Origin: Microbacterium sp.
GTDB taxonomy: Bacteria; Actinomycetota; Actinomycetes; Actinomycetales; Microbacteriaceae
DNA length: 7,725 bases
Assembly (NCBI GenBank): GCA_031286555.1
Contig: JAITUD010000041.1
Span: 1-7,725 of the forward strand
Direction of reading: 5' to 3'
The position numbers and the translations under genes were made by a program. Positions 1 through 6,004 of the stretch are shown here, piece after piece. The notes under the pieces are model-generated. The model was not told where the DNA came from. It was given only the letters and a program-made list of their open reading frames with translations, and made no database searches. How positions within the stretch are numbered: the first letter of the stretch is position 1; every line of letters starts with the position of its first letter.

Positions 1-205
1 CGATCACGTCGCGCTCCATCGCGGCGACCGACGGGAACACGGTGGGGTCGAGCCCGTTGACCGGACGGGCCAGCGACGCCGCAGCATCCGCCAGTTCGTC
101 CAGCTCGGGCATCCCCGAGTCGTAGACGTACGCGAGCACGTGCCCGCCGTGCGTGGGCGCGTCGCCGGCGCGCAGGGCGCGGAGCCGGTCCAGGATGCCG
201 GTCAT
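1..205 (-). CDS. PLP-dependent decarboxylase, sphingosine-1-phosphate lyase-like (5' part only)
   Basis: Only the first 68 codons are present; the gene runs off the left edge. The ATG at 205 overlaps the stop codon of the upstream symporter gene in an ATGA arrangement. The translation starts MTGILDRLRALRAGDAPTHG, continues HVLAYVYDSGMPELDELADA, and then has the block NGLDPTVFPSVAAMERDVI. That block matches the N-terminal signature of sphingosine-1-phosphate lyase and related group II PLP decarboxylases (the N-P-x-H-P-x-V-F-P...M-E-x-E-V pattern), and the preceding VLAYVY matches their S-G-A-V-Y segment. Such enzymes cleave or decarboxylate amino-group substrates using pyridoxal phosphate in the cytoplasm. 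The catalytic lysine lies beyond the window, so activity and substrate cannot be judged. A related aminotransferase-fold enzyme remains possible. Overlap with the symporter suggests the two act in one pathway (inference). Confidence 0.75.
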   Translation of the reverse strand, partial: MTGILDRLRALRAGDAPTHGGHVLAYVYDSGMPELDELADAAASLARPVNGLDPTVFPSVAAMERDVI

Positions 206-1554
206 GCCGCCGTCCCCGTGATGTCGTGCTCGCGCAGGCGGTAGCGCGAGAGCGTGACCAGGCTGAGCACCATGAGCACGGCGGGAAGAGCGCTGAAGGC
301 GACCGCGATGCCCGCCACCGCCGCCTCGGGCTGTTCGACGACGACTCCGGCGGCCGATTCCACATAGCCGGTGAGGGCGAGCACGATCGACAGCACCGTC
401 GCACCGAGCGCCATACCCGTGGTCTCGCCCGCCGTCCACACCCCGCTGAAGACGCCGGAGCGGTTCTCGCCGCCGCTGGTGGATCTGTCGTGCGCGATGA
501 CGTCGGGCAGCATCGCCATCGGCAGGGTCTGCATGCCGGCGTACGCGGCGCCGGCGAGCGCGACCGGTGCGAGGATCCACCAGCCGGGCACCCACACCAT
601 CACCATCAGCACGAGCGTCGCGAGCAGGAACACCAGGCTCGCGAGGCGGAAGGCGCGCTCCTTGCCGGTGCGGTCGGCGACGAGCTTCCACACCGGCGCC
701 ATCAGCAGGGCAGGAGCGATCAGTGCGACGAACAGCGGCGTCACCGCTCCTTCGTCGTGCAGCACCCAGCGCGCCACGAACTGCGCCGCGGCCAGCATGA
801 GACCGGTCGCCAGGCCCTGCAGCATGAAGGTGAGCAGCAGCACGCGGAACGGCTGGCTCTGCCGCAGCACCCGGATGCCGTCGCGGTAGTGCGTGCCGAT
901 CGTGGCACCCGGCGCCACCGGCAATGCGGGCCGCCGCGGCGCGACGGTCGACGAGATCAGCATCCCGATGCCGAGCACGACGCCGGCGACGATCGCCATC
1001 ACCAGGTAGCCGAGCAGCTCGTCGCCCGGGAACATGCCGCGCAGCTCGGGCCCGCCTGCGCCGAACAGCAGGATCGCGAGCGTGAGCACCATCACCCGCC
1101 ACGTGAGCAGGCGCGTGCGCTCGCGGTAGTCGTCGGTCAGCTCGGCCGGCAGCGCGATGTACGGCACCTGGAACAGGCTGAAGCAGGTGGCCGCGAGCAC
1201 GAAGGCGACGAACACCCACAGCGCGGCCGGCAGCGGGCCGAAGGATGCCGGAACGGCGAAGGTGAGCACGAACGCGAGCGGCAGCCCGATGCCGCCGAGC
1301 AGCATGAACCAGCGCCGGGTGCCGGTGCGCGCGTAGGAGCGGTCGCTGAGCCCGCCGATCACCGGGTCGATCAGCACGTCCCAGACCTTCGCGGCGGTGA
1401 CGATGGCACCCGCGGCGAGCGCGGTCACCCCCAGCGAGTCGGTCAGGTAGTAGACCAGGACGAGCCCGGGCAGCGTGGCGAAACCACCCGTCCCGAGTGA
1501 GCCGATCGCGTAACGCGCGACCTGACCGCGAGTGAGTGCCGACGCTGACCCCAT
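202..1554 (-). CDS. GPH (MelB/MFS_2) family cation:solute symporter
   Basis: A 450-residue polytopic membrane protein with about 12 hydrophobic segments, the normal size for the glycoside-pentoside-hexuronide:cation symporter family (COG2211). The first part carries the family signature AKVWDVLIDPVIGGLSDRS at about residues 55-73; its D59 and D63 align with the Asp pair that binds the coupling cation in MelB. It is followed by the basic loop RTGTRRW (76-82). A second family block, MLPDVIAHDRSTSGGENRSG, lies near residue 350 and corresponds to the cytoplasmic loop between the last helix groups. Members usually import sugars or sugar derivatives with Na+ or H+, but the substrate here is unknown, and pairing with a PLP decarboxylase hints at a non-sugar substrate (inference). 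No clear Shine-Dalgarno precedes the ATG. A 9-bp inverted repeat directly abuts it, and the message may be leaderless. The gap to the upstream DUF2277 gene is 30 bp. Confidence 0.88.
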   Translation of the reverse strand: MGSASALTRGQVARYAIGSLGTGGFATLPGLVLVYYLTDSLGVTALAAGAIVTAAKVWDVLIDPVIGGLSDRSYARTGTRRWFMLLGGIGLPLAFVLTFAVPASFGPLPAALWVFVAFVLAATCFSLFQVPYIALPAELTDDYRERTRLLTWRVMVLTLAILLFGAGGPELRGMFPGDELLGYLVMAIVAGVVLGIGMLISSTVAPRRPALPVAPGATIGTHYRDGIRVLRQSQPFRVLLLTFMLQGLATGLMLAAAQFVARWVLHDEGAVTPLFVALIAPALLMAPVWKLVADRTGKERAFRLASLVFLLATLVLMVMVWVPGWWILAPVALAGAAYAGMQTLPMAMLPDVIAHDRSTSGGENRSGVFSGVWTAGETTGMALGATVLSIVLALTGYVESAAGVVVEQPEAAVAGIAVAFSALPAVLMVLSLVTLSRYRLREHDITGTAA

Positions 1555-1574
1555 GCGCTCACTCTAGTGAGCGC
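1555..1574 (-). promoter_or_regulatory. 9-bp inverted repeat abutting the symporter start, overlapping a possible -10 element
   Basis: The arms gcgctcact (1555-1563) and agtgagcgc (1566-1574) are perfect reverse complements separated by two bases. The repeat ends at the base before the symporter ATG. On the minus strand it contains TAGAGT (1561-1566), which fits the actinobacterial TANNNT -10 pattern, with six bases between it and the ATG. That is the layout of a leaderless promoter, and no ribosome binding site is visible. A repressor site over the promoter is one reading. An mRNA hairpin or a DUF2277 terminator is the alternative, but there is no T-run after it. A -35 element is not convincing. 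Confidence 0.4.
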
Positions 1575-1584
1575 CGGATGCCGC

Positions 1585-1860
1585 TCAGGCCGCGTACCGC
1601 CCGGAGGCGATCGCCCTGGCGCGCTTCTTCTCCGCCTCCTCCTCGCGGTTCTTCGGCGGCACGGTGGCGACCAGGTCGTCGAGCAGATGCTGCGTGATGT
1701 GCGCGATCTCGGCCACCGCGTGGTCGAAGGCCTCCTGATTGGCCTTGGACGGCTTGGTGGTGCCGGCGATCTTGCGCACGTACTGCAGGGCTGCTGCGTG
1801 CACCTCGTCCGAGGTCGCGGCCGGTTCGAAGTTGTGGAGGGTGTGGATGCTGCGGCACAT
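1585..1860 (-). CDS. DUF2277 family protein (small, conserved, function unknown)
   Basis: A 91-residue protein of the DUF2277 family. An ATG further upstream (1890) would add ten residues, but the family begins with an invariant Met-Cys-Arg, and here MCRSIHTLHNFEPAAT starts at the ATG at 1860, so that start was chosen. The middle part, AALQYVRKIAGTTKPSKANQ followed by a helical AFDHAVAEIAHITQHLLDDL, is typical of the family. The C-terminus is basic and charged (PPKNREEEAEKKRARA). There is no signal peptide or membrane segment, so it should be cytoplasmic. No biochemical role is established to my knowledge; the conserved Cys2 and His residues could bind metal, but that is speculation. It sits between guaB and the symporter, with a strong hairpin between it and guaB, so it is probably transcribed from its own promoter. 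No good Shine-Dalgarno is visible. Confidence 0.85.
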   Translation of the reverse strand: MCRSIHTLHNFEPAATSDEVHAAALQYVRKIAGTTKPSKANQEAFDHAVAEIAHITQHLLDDLVATVPPKNREEEAEKKRARAIASGRYAA

Positions 1861-1867
1861 GCAGATC

Positions 1868-1873
1868 ACGCTA
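1868..1873 (-). promoter_or_regulatory. Possible -10 element for the DUF2277 gene (leaderless message)
   Basis: On the minus strand TAGCGT fits TANNNT and lies seven bases before the ATG at 1860. This would place the transcription start at or next to the start codon and would explain the missing ribosome binding site. The expected -35 region falls at the base of the guaB terminator stem and has no good match, so the call is weak. Confidence 0.25.
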
Positions 1874-1893
1874 CGCCGCACGTCGGACAAGCA

Positions 1894-1925
1894 GAAGGGC
1901 GGATGCTGCGCAGCATCCGCCCTTC
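1894..1925 (-). terminator. Perfect 32-bp palindrome, probable guaB transcription terminator
   Basis: The arms gaagggcggatgctgc (1894-1909) and gcagcatccgcccttc (1910-1925) are exact reverse complements with no spacer. The RNA would form a very stable GC-rich stem of about 14 pairs with a four-base loop. It begins 14 bases after the guaB stop codon. The following minus-strand sequence, TCTGCTTGTCC, is only mildly T-rich, as is common for actinobacterial terminators. Each arm contains GGATGC/GCATCC, a hexamer that is frequent across this window. Confidence 0.75.
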
Positions 1926-1939
1926 GCGTGTCCCGGCGC

Positions 1940-3442
1940 TTACTTCTTGTAGTTGGGGGCCTCGACGACGATCTGCACGTCGTGGGGGTGCGACTCCTTC
2001 AGACCCGCCGCGGTGATCCGCACGAACCTTCCGCGCGTCTTGAGCTCTTCGACGGTGCGCGCGCCGACGTAGAACATCGACTGACGCAGGCCGACGATCA
2101 GCTGATAGGCGACGGCCGACACCGGGCCGCGGTACGGGACCTGGCCCTCGATGCCCTCCGGGATGAGCTTGTCGTCGCTGGGGACGTCCGCCTGGAAGTA
2201 GCGGTCCTTCGAGTACGAGGTCTGCTTGCCGCGGGTCTGCATCGCGCCCAGCGACCCCATACCGCGATACTGCTTGAACTGCTTGCCCGCCTGGAAGACG
2301 ATCTCGCCCGGCGACTCGTCGGTGCCGGCGAGCAGCGAGCCCAGCATCACGGCGTCGGCACCGGCGACCAGCGCCTTGGCGATGTCGCCGGAGTACTGCA
2401 GACCGCCGTCGGCGATCACCGGCACGCCGGCCGGACGCGCGGCGAGGGACGCCTCGTACACGGCGGTGACCTGGGGCACCCCGACGCCGGCGACCACACG
2501 GGTGGTGCAGATCGAGCCGGGACCGACACCGACCTTGACGGCGTCGACGCCCGCATCGATGAGCGCCTGCGCACCCTCGCGGGTCGCGACGTTGCCGCCG
2601 ATGATGTCGATGTGCGCGAACGACTGGTCGGCCTTCAGACGCTTGACCAGGTCGATGACGCCCTGGGACTGACCGTTCGCGGTGTCGACCACGAGCACGT
2701 CGACGCCCGCGTCGCGCAGCGCCTCCGCGCGCTCCCACGCGTCGCCGAAGAAGCCGATCGCCGCGCCGACGCGCAGGCGGCCCTGCTCGTCCTTGGTGGC
2801 CAGCGGGTACTTCTCGCTCTTGTCGAAGTCCTTGATGGTGATCAGGCCCGCGAGCTTGCCGTTCTCGTCGATCAGCGGCAGCTTCTCGACACGGTGCTTC
2901 GCGAACAGCGCGATGACCTCGCCCGCGGCGACGCCCACCTTGGCGGTGACCAGGTTCTCGCGGGTCATGATGTCCTTGACCAGCGTGGTCTGGCGCTCGA
3001 AGCCGGAGACGAAGCGCATGTCGCGGCTGGTGACGATGCCGATCAGACGACCGTCGGCGTCGACGACGGGCAGGCCCGAGATGCGGTACTTGGCGCAGAG
3101 CGCGTCGACCTCCTCGACCGTGGCATCCGCCGTCGTCGTGATCGGGTCGGTGATCATGCCCGATTCGCTGCGCTTGACGCGGTCGACGTCGGCGGCCTGG
3201 TCGGCGATCGAGAGGTTGCGGTGCAGGATGCCGATGCCGCCCTCACGGGCGATCGCGATCGCCATGCGCGCCTCGGTCACGGTGTCCATCGCGCTGGAGA
3301 GCAGCGGTGTCGCGACGGAGATGCGACGGGTGACCCGCGACGAGGTGTCGGCCTCGCTGGGGATGACGTCGGTATGCCCCGGCAGCAGCAGAACATCGTC
3401 GTAGGTGAGTCCGACGAAACCGAACGGGTCGTGCTGCTCCAT
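1940..3442 (-). CDS. guaB: Inosine-5'-monophosphate dehydrogenase
   Basis: A 500-residue IMP dehydrogenase, which oxidises IMP to XMP with NAD+, the rate-limiting cytoplasmic step of guanine nucleotide synthesis. The N-terminal part (FVGLTYDDVLLLPG, about 9-22) opens the TIM barrel. Two CBS domains are inserted at about 97-145 and 157-209 and usually provide nucleotide regulation. The NAD-site loop is DTANG (253-257). The catalytic Cys312 lies in GSICTTRVVAGVGVPQ, the IMP phosphate site in DGGLQYSGD (345-353), the flap start in YRGMGSLGAM (392-401), and the catalytic Arg-Tyr pair in DRYF (R414-Y415). All key residues are intact and the length is normal. The ATG at 3442 was chosen because it has a strong AGAGGAG site and matches family N-termini; the upstream in-frame ATG at 3514 would add 24 residues unlike the family. 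It diverges from the liv operon. Confidence 0.97.
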   Translation of the reverse strand: MEQHDPFGFVGLTYDDVLLLPGHTDVIPSEADTSSRVTRRISVATPLLSSAMDTVTEARMAIAIAREGGIGILHRNLSIADQAADVDRVKRSESGMITDPITTTADATVEEVDALCAKYRISGLPVVDADGRLIGIVTSRDMRFVSGFERQTTLVKDIMTRENLVTAKVGVAAGEVIALFAKHRVEKLPLIDENGKLAGLITIKDFDKSEKYPLATKDEQGRLRVGAAIGFFGDAWERAEALRDAGVDVLVVDTANGQSQGVIDLVKRLKADQSFAHIDIIGGNVATREGAQALIDAGVDAVKVGVGPGSICTTRVVAGVGVPQVTAVYEASLAARPAGVPVIADGGLQYSGDIAKALVAGADAVMLGSLLAGTDESPGEIVFQAGKQFKQYRGMGSLGAMQTRGKQTSYSKDRYFQADVPSDDKLIPEGIEGQVPYRGPVSAVAYQLIVGLRQSMFYVGARTVEELKTRGRFVRITAAGLKESHPHDVQIVVEAPNYKK

Positions 3443-3449
3443 GAAATGG

Positions 3450-3456
3450 CTCCTCT
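3450..3456 (-). promoter_or_regulatory. guaB ribosome binding site
   Basis: On the minus strand the sequence AGAGGAG is followed by seven bases and then the ATG at 3442. This is a strong, well-spaced Shine-Dalgarno site and settles the guaB start against the longer reading from 3514. Confidence 0.8.
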
Positions 3457-3528
3457 GCGCCGGTGGCGCGGTCGATGGCAGATGCGCGGGGACGACAGTG
3501 GCCGGACGGGACACGCCCGCCTATACAG

Positions 3529-3534
3529 ATTCTA
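3529..3534 (-). promoter_or_regulatory. Candidate guaB promoter -10 element
   Basis: TAGAAT on the minus strand differs from TATAAT by one base and sits in the only A/T-rich patch (3521-3536) of the divergent intergenic region. It would give a 5' leader of about 80 bases before guaB. No good -35 match lies 16-18 bases upstream, so the call rests on the -10 alone. Confidence 0.4.
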
Positions 3535-3671
3535 AACGCGTGCGGCTGTGCGGTATTCCAGGTTGGTTTCAGCTTCGCCCCCAAGGTGCGCGCGCGGCGG
3601 TCTGCGGGTTACGCTCAGTGCGACGTCCGTCACCCGAGCGGCGCCGCAGCCTGCTCGGACGCTCTCGATGT

Positions 3672-3676
3672 GGAGG
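3672..3676 (+). promoter_or_regulatory. livH ribosome binding site supporting a GTG start
   Basis: GGAGG lies four bases before the GTG at 3681. The spacing is slightly short but workable. This start gives a complete signal peptide with an arginine-rich n-region, whereas the next in-frame ATG (3726) would remove that region. Confidence 0.6.
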
Positions 3677-3680
3677 CCCT

Positions 3681-5024
3681 GTGGGACTCAGAACCCCGGC
3701 GCTACGCCGACCCCGGCGCGGGTTCATGGCGCTGCTGGCGATCCTGGCAGCACTCATGCTCGCGATACTGATCACTCCCCCGGCGCACGCCGCCCCCGGC
3801 GATGACCAGGAGAAGACCGACTTCTACTTCGGCGGGGTGATCACGAACAAGGACGAACCGGTCAAGGGCGTCGTCATCGGCGTCGAGGGCGACGGCTTCA
3901 CGGCCGAGACGAAGACGGATGCCGACGGCAGGTGGAAGCTGTACGTGCCGAAGAAGGCGACGTACACCCTGGTCGTCGACGAGGACACGCTGCCCAAGGG
4001 TGTGATCATCGACCCGGCCCAGCTTCCCGAAGGCATCAAGGCGGTGCAGGGCAAGACGGGTGAGTTCGAGGCCTCGTTCGGCCTGACCGGCACGAAGATC
4101 GTGAACCTCTTCCTCGGCGCCGGCGAGAGACAGACCACCTCGTTCTTCGACCAGTTGCTGAACCGGACCATCGGCGGCATCAACTTCGGCCTGCTGCTCG
4201 GCCTCGCCTCGATGGGCGCCGCGCTGATCTACGGCACAACTCGCCTGTCGAACTTCGCGCACGGCGAGATGGTCACCTGGGGCGGCGTCGCGGTCGTGAT
4301 CGTGACCTCGTTCCTGCACCTGCCGCTCTGGCTCGGCATCATCGTCGCGATCGCGGCCGGTGGTCTGCTGGGCTGGGCGCTGGATGCCGGGCTCTGGCGG
4401 CCGCTGCGCAAGCGCGGGCTCGGCGTCGTGCAGCTCATGATCGTCAGCATCGGACTCTCGCTCGCACTGCGGTACGCGCTGCAGTACATCATCGGCGGCG
4501 AGACATACCAGCTGCCGGGCGCGAGCCCCGCGCCGATGACGTTCGGCCCCGTCTCGCTCTCGTGGATCGACATGGTGGGCATGGGCGTGAGCCTCGCGGT
4601 CATCATCGGCATGGCTGTGTTCCTGACCCGCACCCGGATCGGCAAGGCCACCAGGGCCATCTCCGACAACCCGCAGCTGGCCGCGGCGTCCGGCATCGAC
4701 GTCGACAAGGTGATCCGCATCACGTGGATCATCGCCGGCGTGCTGGCCGCGATCTCCGGCATCCTGTGGGCGTACTTCCGGCCCGGCGTGAAGTGGGACA
4801 TGGGCATGCAGATGCTGCTGCTGATGTTCTGCGCGATCACCCTCGGCGGCCTCGGCTCGGCCATGGGCGCCCTGGTCGGATCGCTCATCGTCGGCATCGC
4901 GGTCGAGATCTCGACGCTGTGGATCCCGACCGACCTCAAGTACGCCAGCGCCCTCGTCGCGCTCATCGTGGTCCTGCTGGTGCGCCCGCAGGGACTCTTC
5001 GGACGCAAGGAAAGGCTGGGCTGA
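3681..5024 (+). CDS. livH: Branched-chain amino acid-type ABC transporter permease LivH with secreted N-terminal beta domain
   Basis: A 447-residue membrane protein, much longer than a usual LivH (about 290-310). Residues 1-38 are a signal peptide: arginines at 4, 9, 10, 12 and 13, a hydrophobic core, and a likely cut after AHA. Residues about 47-105 resemble a carboxypeptidase-regulatory-like (transthyretin-type) domain: G-G-V-I-T-N, VKGVVIGVEG, then TKTDADGRWKLYVP, followed by YTLVVD. A linker of about 45 residues follows. From about 156 the sequence is a standard LivH: LLLGLASMGAALIYGTTRLS, NFAHGEMV (191-198), the cytoplasmic loop TRIGKATRAISDNPQLAAAS (318-337) that should contact the ATPases, ITLGGLGSAMGALVGS (386-401) and the C-terminal RPQGLFGRKERLG. 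It forms the translocation path with LivM. The GTG start is chosen from GGAGG and the signal peptide. Substrate is not provable: amino acids are most likely, while urea or amides are possible in this family. Confidence 0.9.
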   Translation: MGLRTPALRRPRRGFMALLAILAALMLAILITPPAHAAPGDDQEKTDFYFGGVITNKDEPVKGVVIGVEGDGFTAETKTDADGRWKLYVPKKATYTLVVDEDTLPKGVIIDPAQLPEGIKAVQGKTGEFEASFGLTGTKIVNLFLGAGERQTTSFFDQLLNRTIGGINFGLLLGLASMGAALIYGTTRLSNFAHGEMVTWGGVAVVIVTSFLHLPLWLGIIVAIAAGGLLGWALDAGLWRPLRKRGLGVVQLMIVSIGLSLALRYALQYIIGGETYQLPGASPAPMTFGPVSLSWIDMVGMGVSLAVIIGMAVFLTRTRIGKATRAISDNPQLAAASGIDVDKVIRITWIIAGVLAAISGILWAYFRPGVKWDMGMQMLLLMFCAITLGGLGSAMGALVGSLIVGIAVEISTLWIPTDLKYASALVALIVVLLVRPQGLFGRKERLG

Positions 5025-5026
5025 CC

Positions 5027-6004
5027 ATGGACTTCGGAACCATCTTCGGCAACACCGCCGCATACCTGCTCAGCCCCGTCACCATCGCCTACGCGCTGGC
5101 CGCCACCGGCCTTGCCGTGCACTTCGGCTACGCCGGCCTGCTGAACTTCGGCATGGCGGGCTTCATGGCCGTCGGCGCCTACGGCTATGCGATCTCGATC
5201 CTCAGCTTCGGGGCGCCCTGGTGGGTGGGCATGCTCGTGGGCCTGCTCGGCGGCGCCCTGTTCGCCCTGCTGCTCGGCATCCCGACCCTCCGGCTGCGGG
5301 CAGACTACCTGGCCATCGCCACCATCGCGGCGGCGGAGATCGTGCGCCTCATGTTCCTCACCGAGCTGTTCCAGAAGTGGACCAACGGCGCCGGCGGCCT
5401 GAGCGGCTACAACGGCGGTTTCCGCGACATCAACCCGTTCCCGCCTGGCCAGTACGGCTTCGGCCCGTGGACCTTCAACGAGGTCGGCCTGTGGAACCGG
5501 GTCTTCGGCATCGGGATGCTGGCCATCGCGATCCTGCTGGTGTGGGCGCTGATGCGCAGCCCGTGGGGCCGCGTGCTCAAGGGCATCCGCGAGGACGAGG
5601 ACGCCGTCCGCTCGCTGGGCAAGAACGTGTTCGCCTACAAGATGCAGGCTCTCGTCGTCGGCGGCGTGATCGGCGCTCTCGGCGGGATCGTGTTCGTACT
5701 GCCCAGCGCCGTGGTGCCGGGCAGCTACTCGACATCGCTGACCTTCTTCCTGTGGACGATCCTGCTGCTGGGAGGCGCGGCGACCGTGTTCGGCCCGACT
5801 CTCGGTGCAGTGCTGTTCTGGATGGTATTCGCGTTCCTGGGCAACCTGCTGCCGCAGATGGCGTCGGCGGGGCTGCTGCCGATGAGCAGCGCGCAGGCCG
5901 ACGTGGTGCGCTACATCCTGGTGGGCATCGTGCTGATGCTCATCGTGATCTTCCGCCCGCAGGGCATCCTCGGAGACAAGAGGGAGATGACCTTTGTCAA
6001 GTGA
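5027..6004 (+). CDS. livM: Branched-chain amino acid-type ABC transporter permease LivM
   Basis: A 325-residue polytopic permease, the second membrane subunit of the transporter. Family blocks are present in order: GYAGLLNFGMAGFMAVGAYG (34-53), RLRADYLAIATIAAAEIVR (89-107), the cytoplasmic coupling loop SPWGRVLKGIREDEDAVRSL (178-197) followed by GKNVFAYK, the late helices with GGAATVFGPTLGAVLFW (249-265), and the end RPQGILG (310-316). Length fits short LivM proteins; there is no extra N-terminal domain. The ATG lies two bases after the livH stop, preceded by AAGGAAAGG around 5008-5015 at slightly long spacing. Its last 11 bases overlap the start of livG. Expected partner of LivH in the inner channel, powered by LivG and LivF. 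Confidence 0.93.
   Translation: MDFGTIFGNTAAYLLSPVTIAYALAATGLAVHFGYAGLLNFGMAGFMAVGAYGYAISILSFGAPWWVGMLVGLLGGALFALLLGIPTLRLRADYLAIATIAAAEIVRLMFLTELFQKWTNGAGGLSGYNGGFRDINPFPPGQYGFGPWTFNEVGLWNRVFGIGMLAIAILLVWALMRSPWGRVLKGIREDEDAVRSLGKNVFAYKMQALVVGGVIGALGGIVFVLPSAVVPGSYSTSLTFFLWTILLLGGAATVFGPTLGAVLFWMVFAFLGNLLPQMASAGLLPMSSAQADVVRYILVGIVLMLIVIFRPQGILGDKREMTFVK
5981..5986 (+). promoter_or_regulatory. livG ribosome binding site, supporting a TTG start
   Basis: AGGGAG, inside the end of livM, lies seven bases before TTG at 5994. No ATG or GTG in the livG frame occurs nearby, while the ATG at 5987 is in the livM frame and reads only ATG ACC TTT GTC AAG TGA. The TTG start is therefore the best choice. 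Confidence 0.65.

Larger units (their letters stand above)
3443..3680. other. Divergent guaB-livH intergenic region (238 bp)
   Basis: This is the largest gap in the window and must hold promoters for both directions. The A/T-rich patch at 3521-3536 holds the best minus-strand -10 candidate. For the plus strand, TACGCT at 3610-3615 fits TANNNT and would give a leader of about 60 bases, but it lacks a matching -35. A weak 6-bp stem (ccgagc 3634-3639 with gctcgg 3653-3658) and the 10-bp palindrome gcggcgccgc (3638-3647) lie between that point and the livH ribosome binding site. They could form leader structure but are also expected by chance at this GC content. I recognise no riboswitch. Confidence 0.5.

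Noticed and set aside
226..1500. 424-codon plus-strand open frame opposite the symporter
   Set aside because: Antisense to a recognisable GPH symporter, composed mainly of Arg, His, Asp and Glu, with no recognisable domain or ribosome binding site.
1861..1890. Extended start of the DUF2277 protein at 1890
   Set aside because: The family begins with Met-Cys-Arg, which is encoded at 1860; the extra ten residues are not family-like.
3443..3514. N-terminally extended guaB start at 3514
   Set aside because: The added 24 residues do not resemble IMP dehydrogenase, and the ATG at 3442 has a strong AGAGGAG site. The longer start would also place the gene start only about 15 bases from the best -10 element.
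1739..3535. 598-codon open frame on the plus strand opposite guaB
   Set aside because: It lies antisense to a complete, motif-intact guaB and its translation is rich in Arg, Asp, Val and Leu without domains. This is what an antisense frame of high-GC DNA looks like.
3634..3658. Stem-loop in the livH leader as a riboswitch or attenuator
   Set aside because: Only six base pairs around a 13-base loop, with no T-run, leader peptide or recognisable aptamer; such pairing is common by chance at this GC content.
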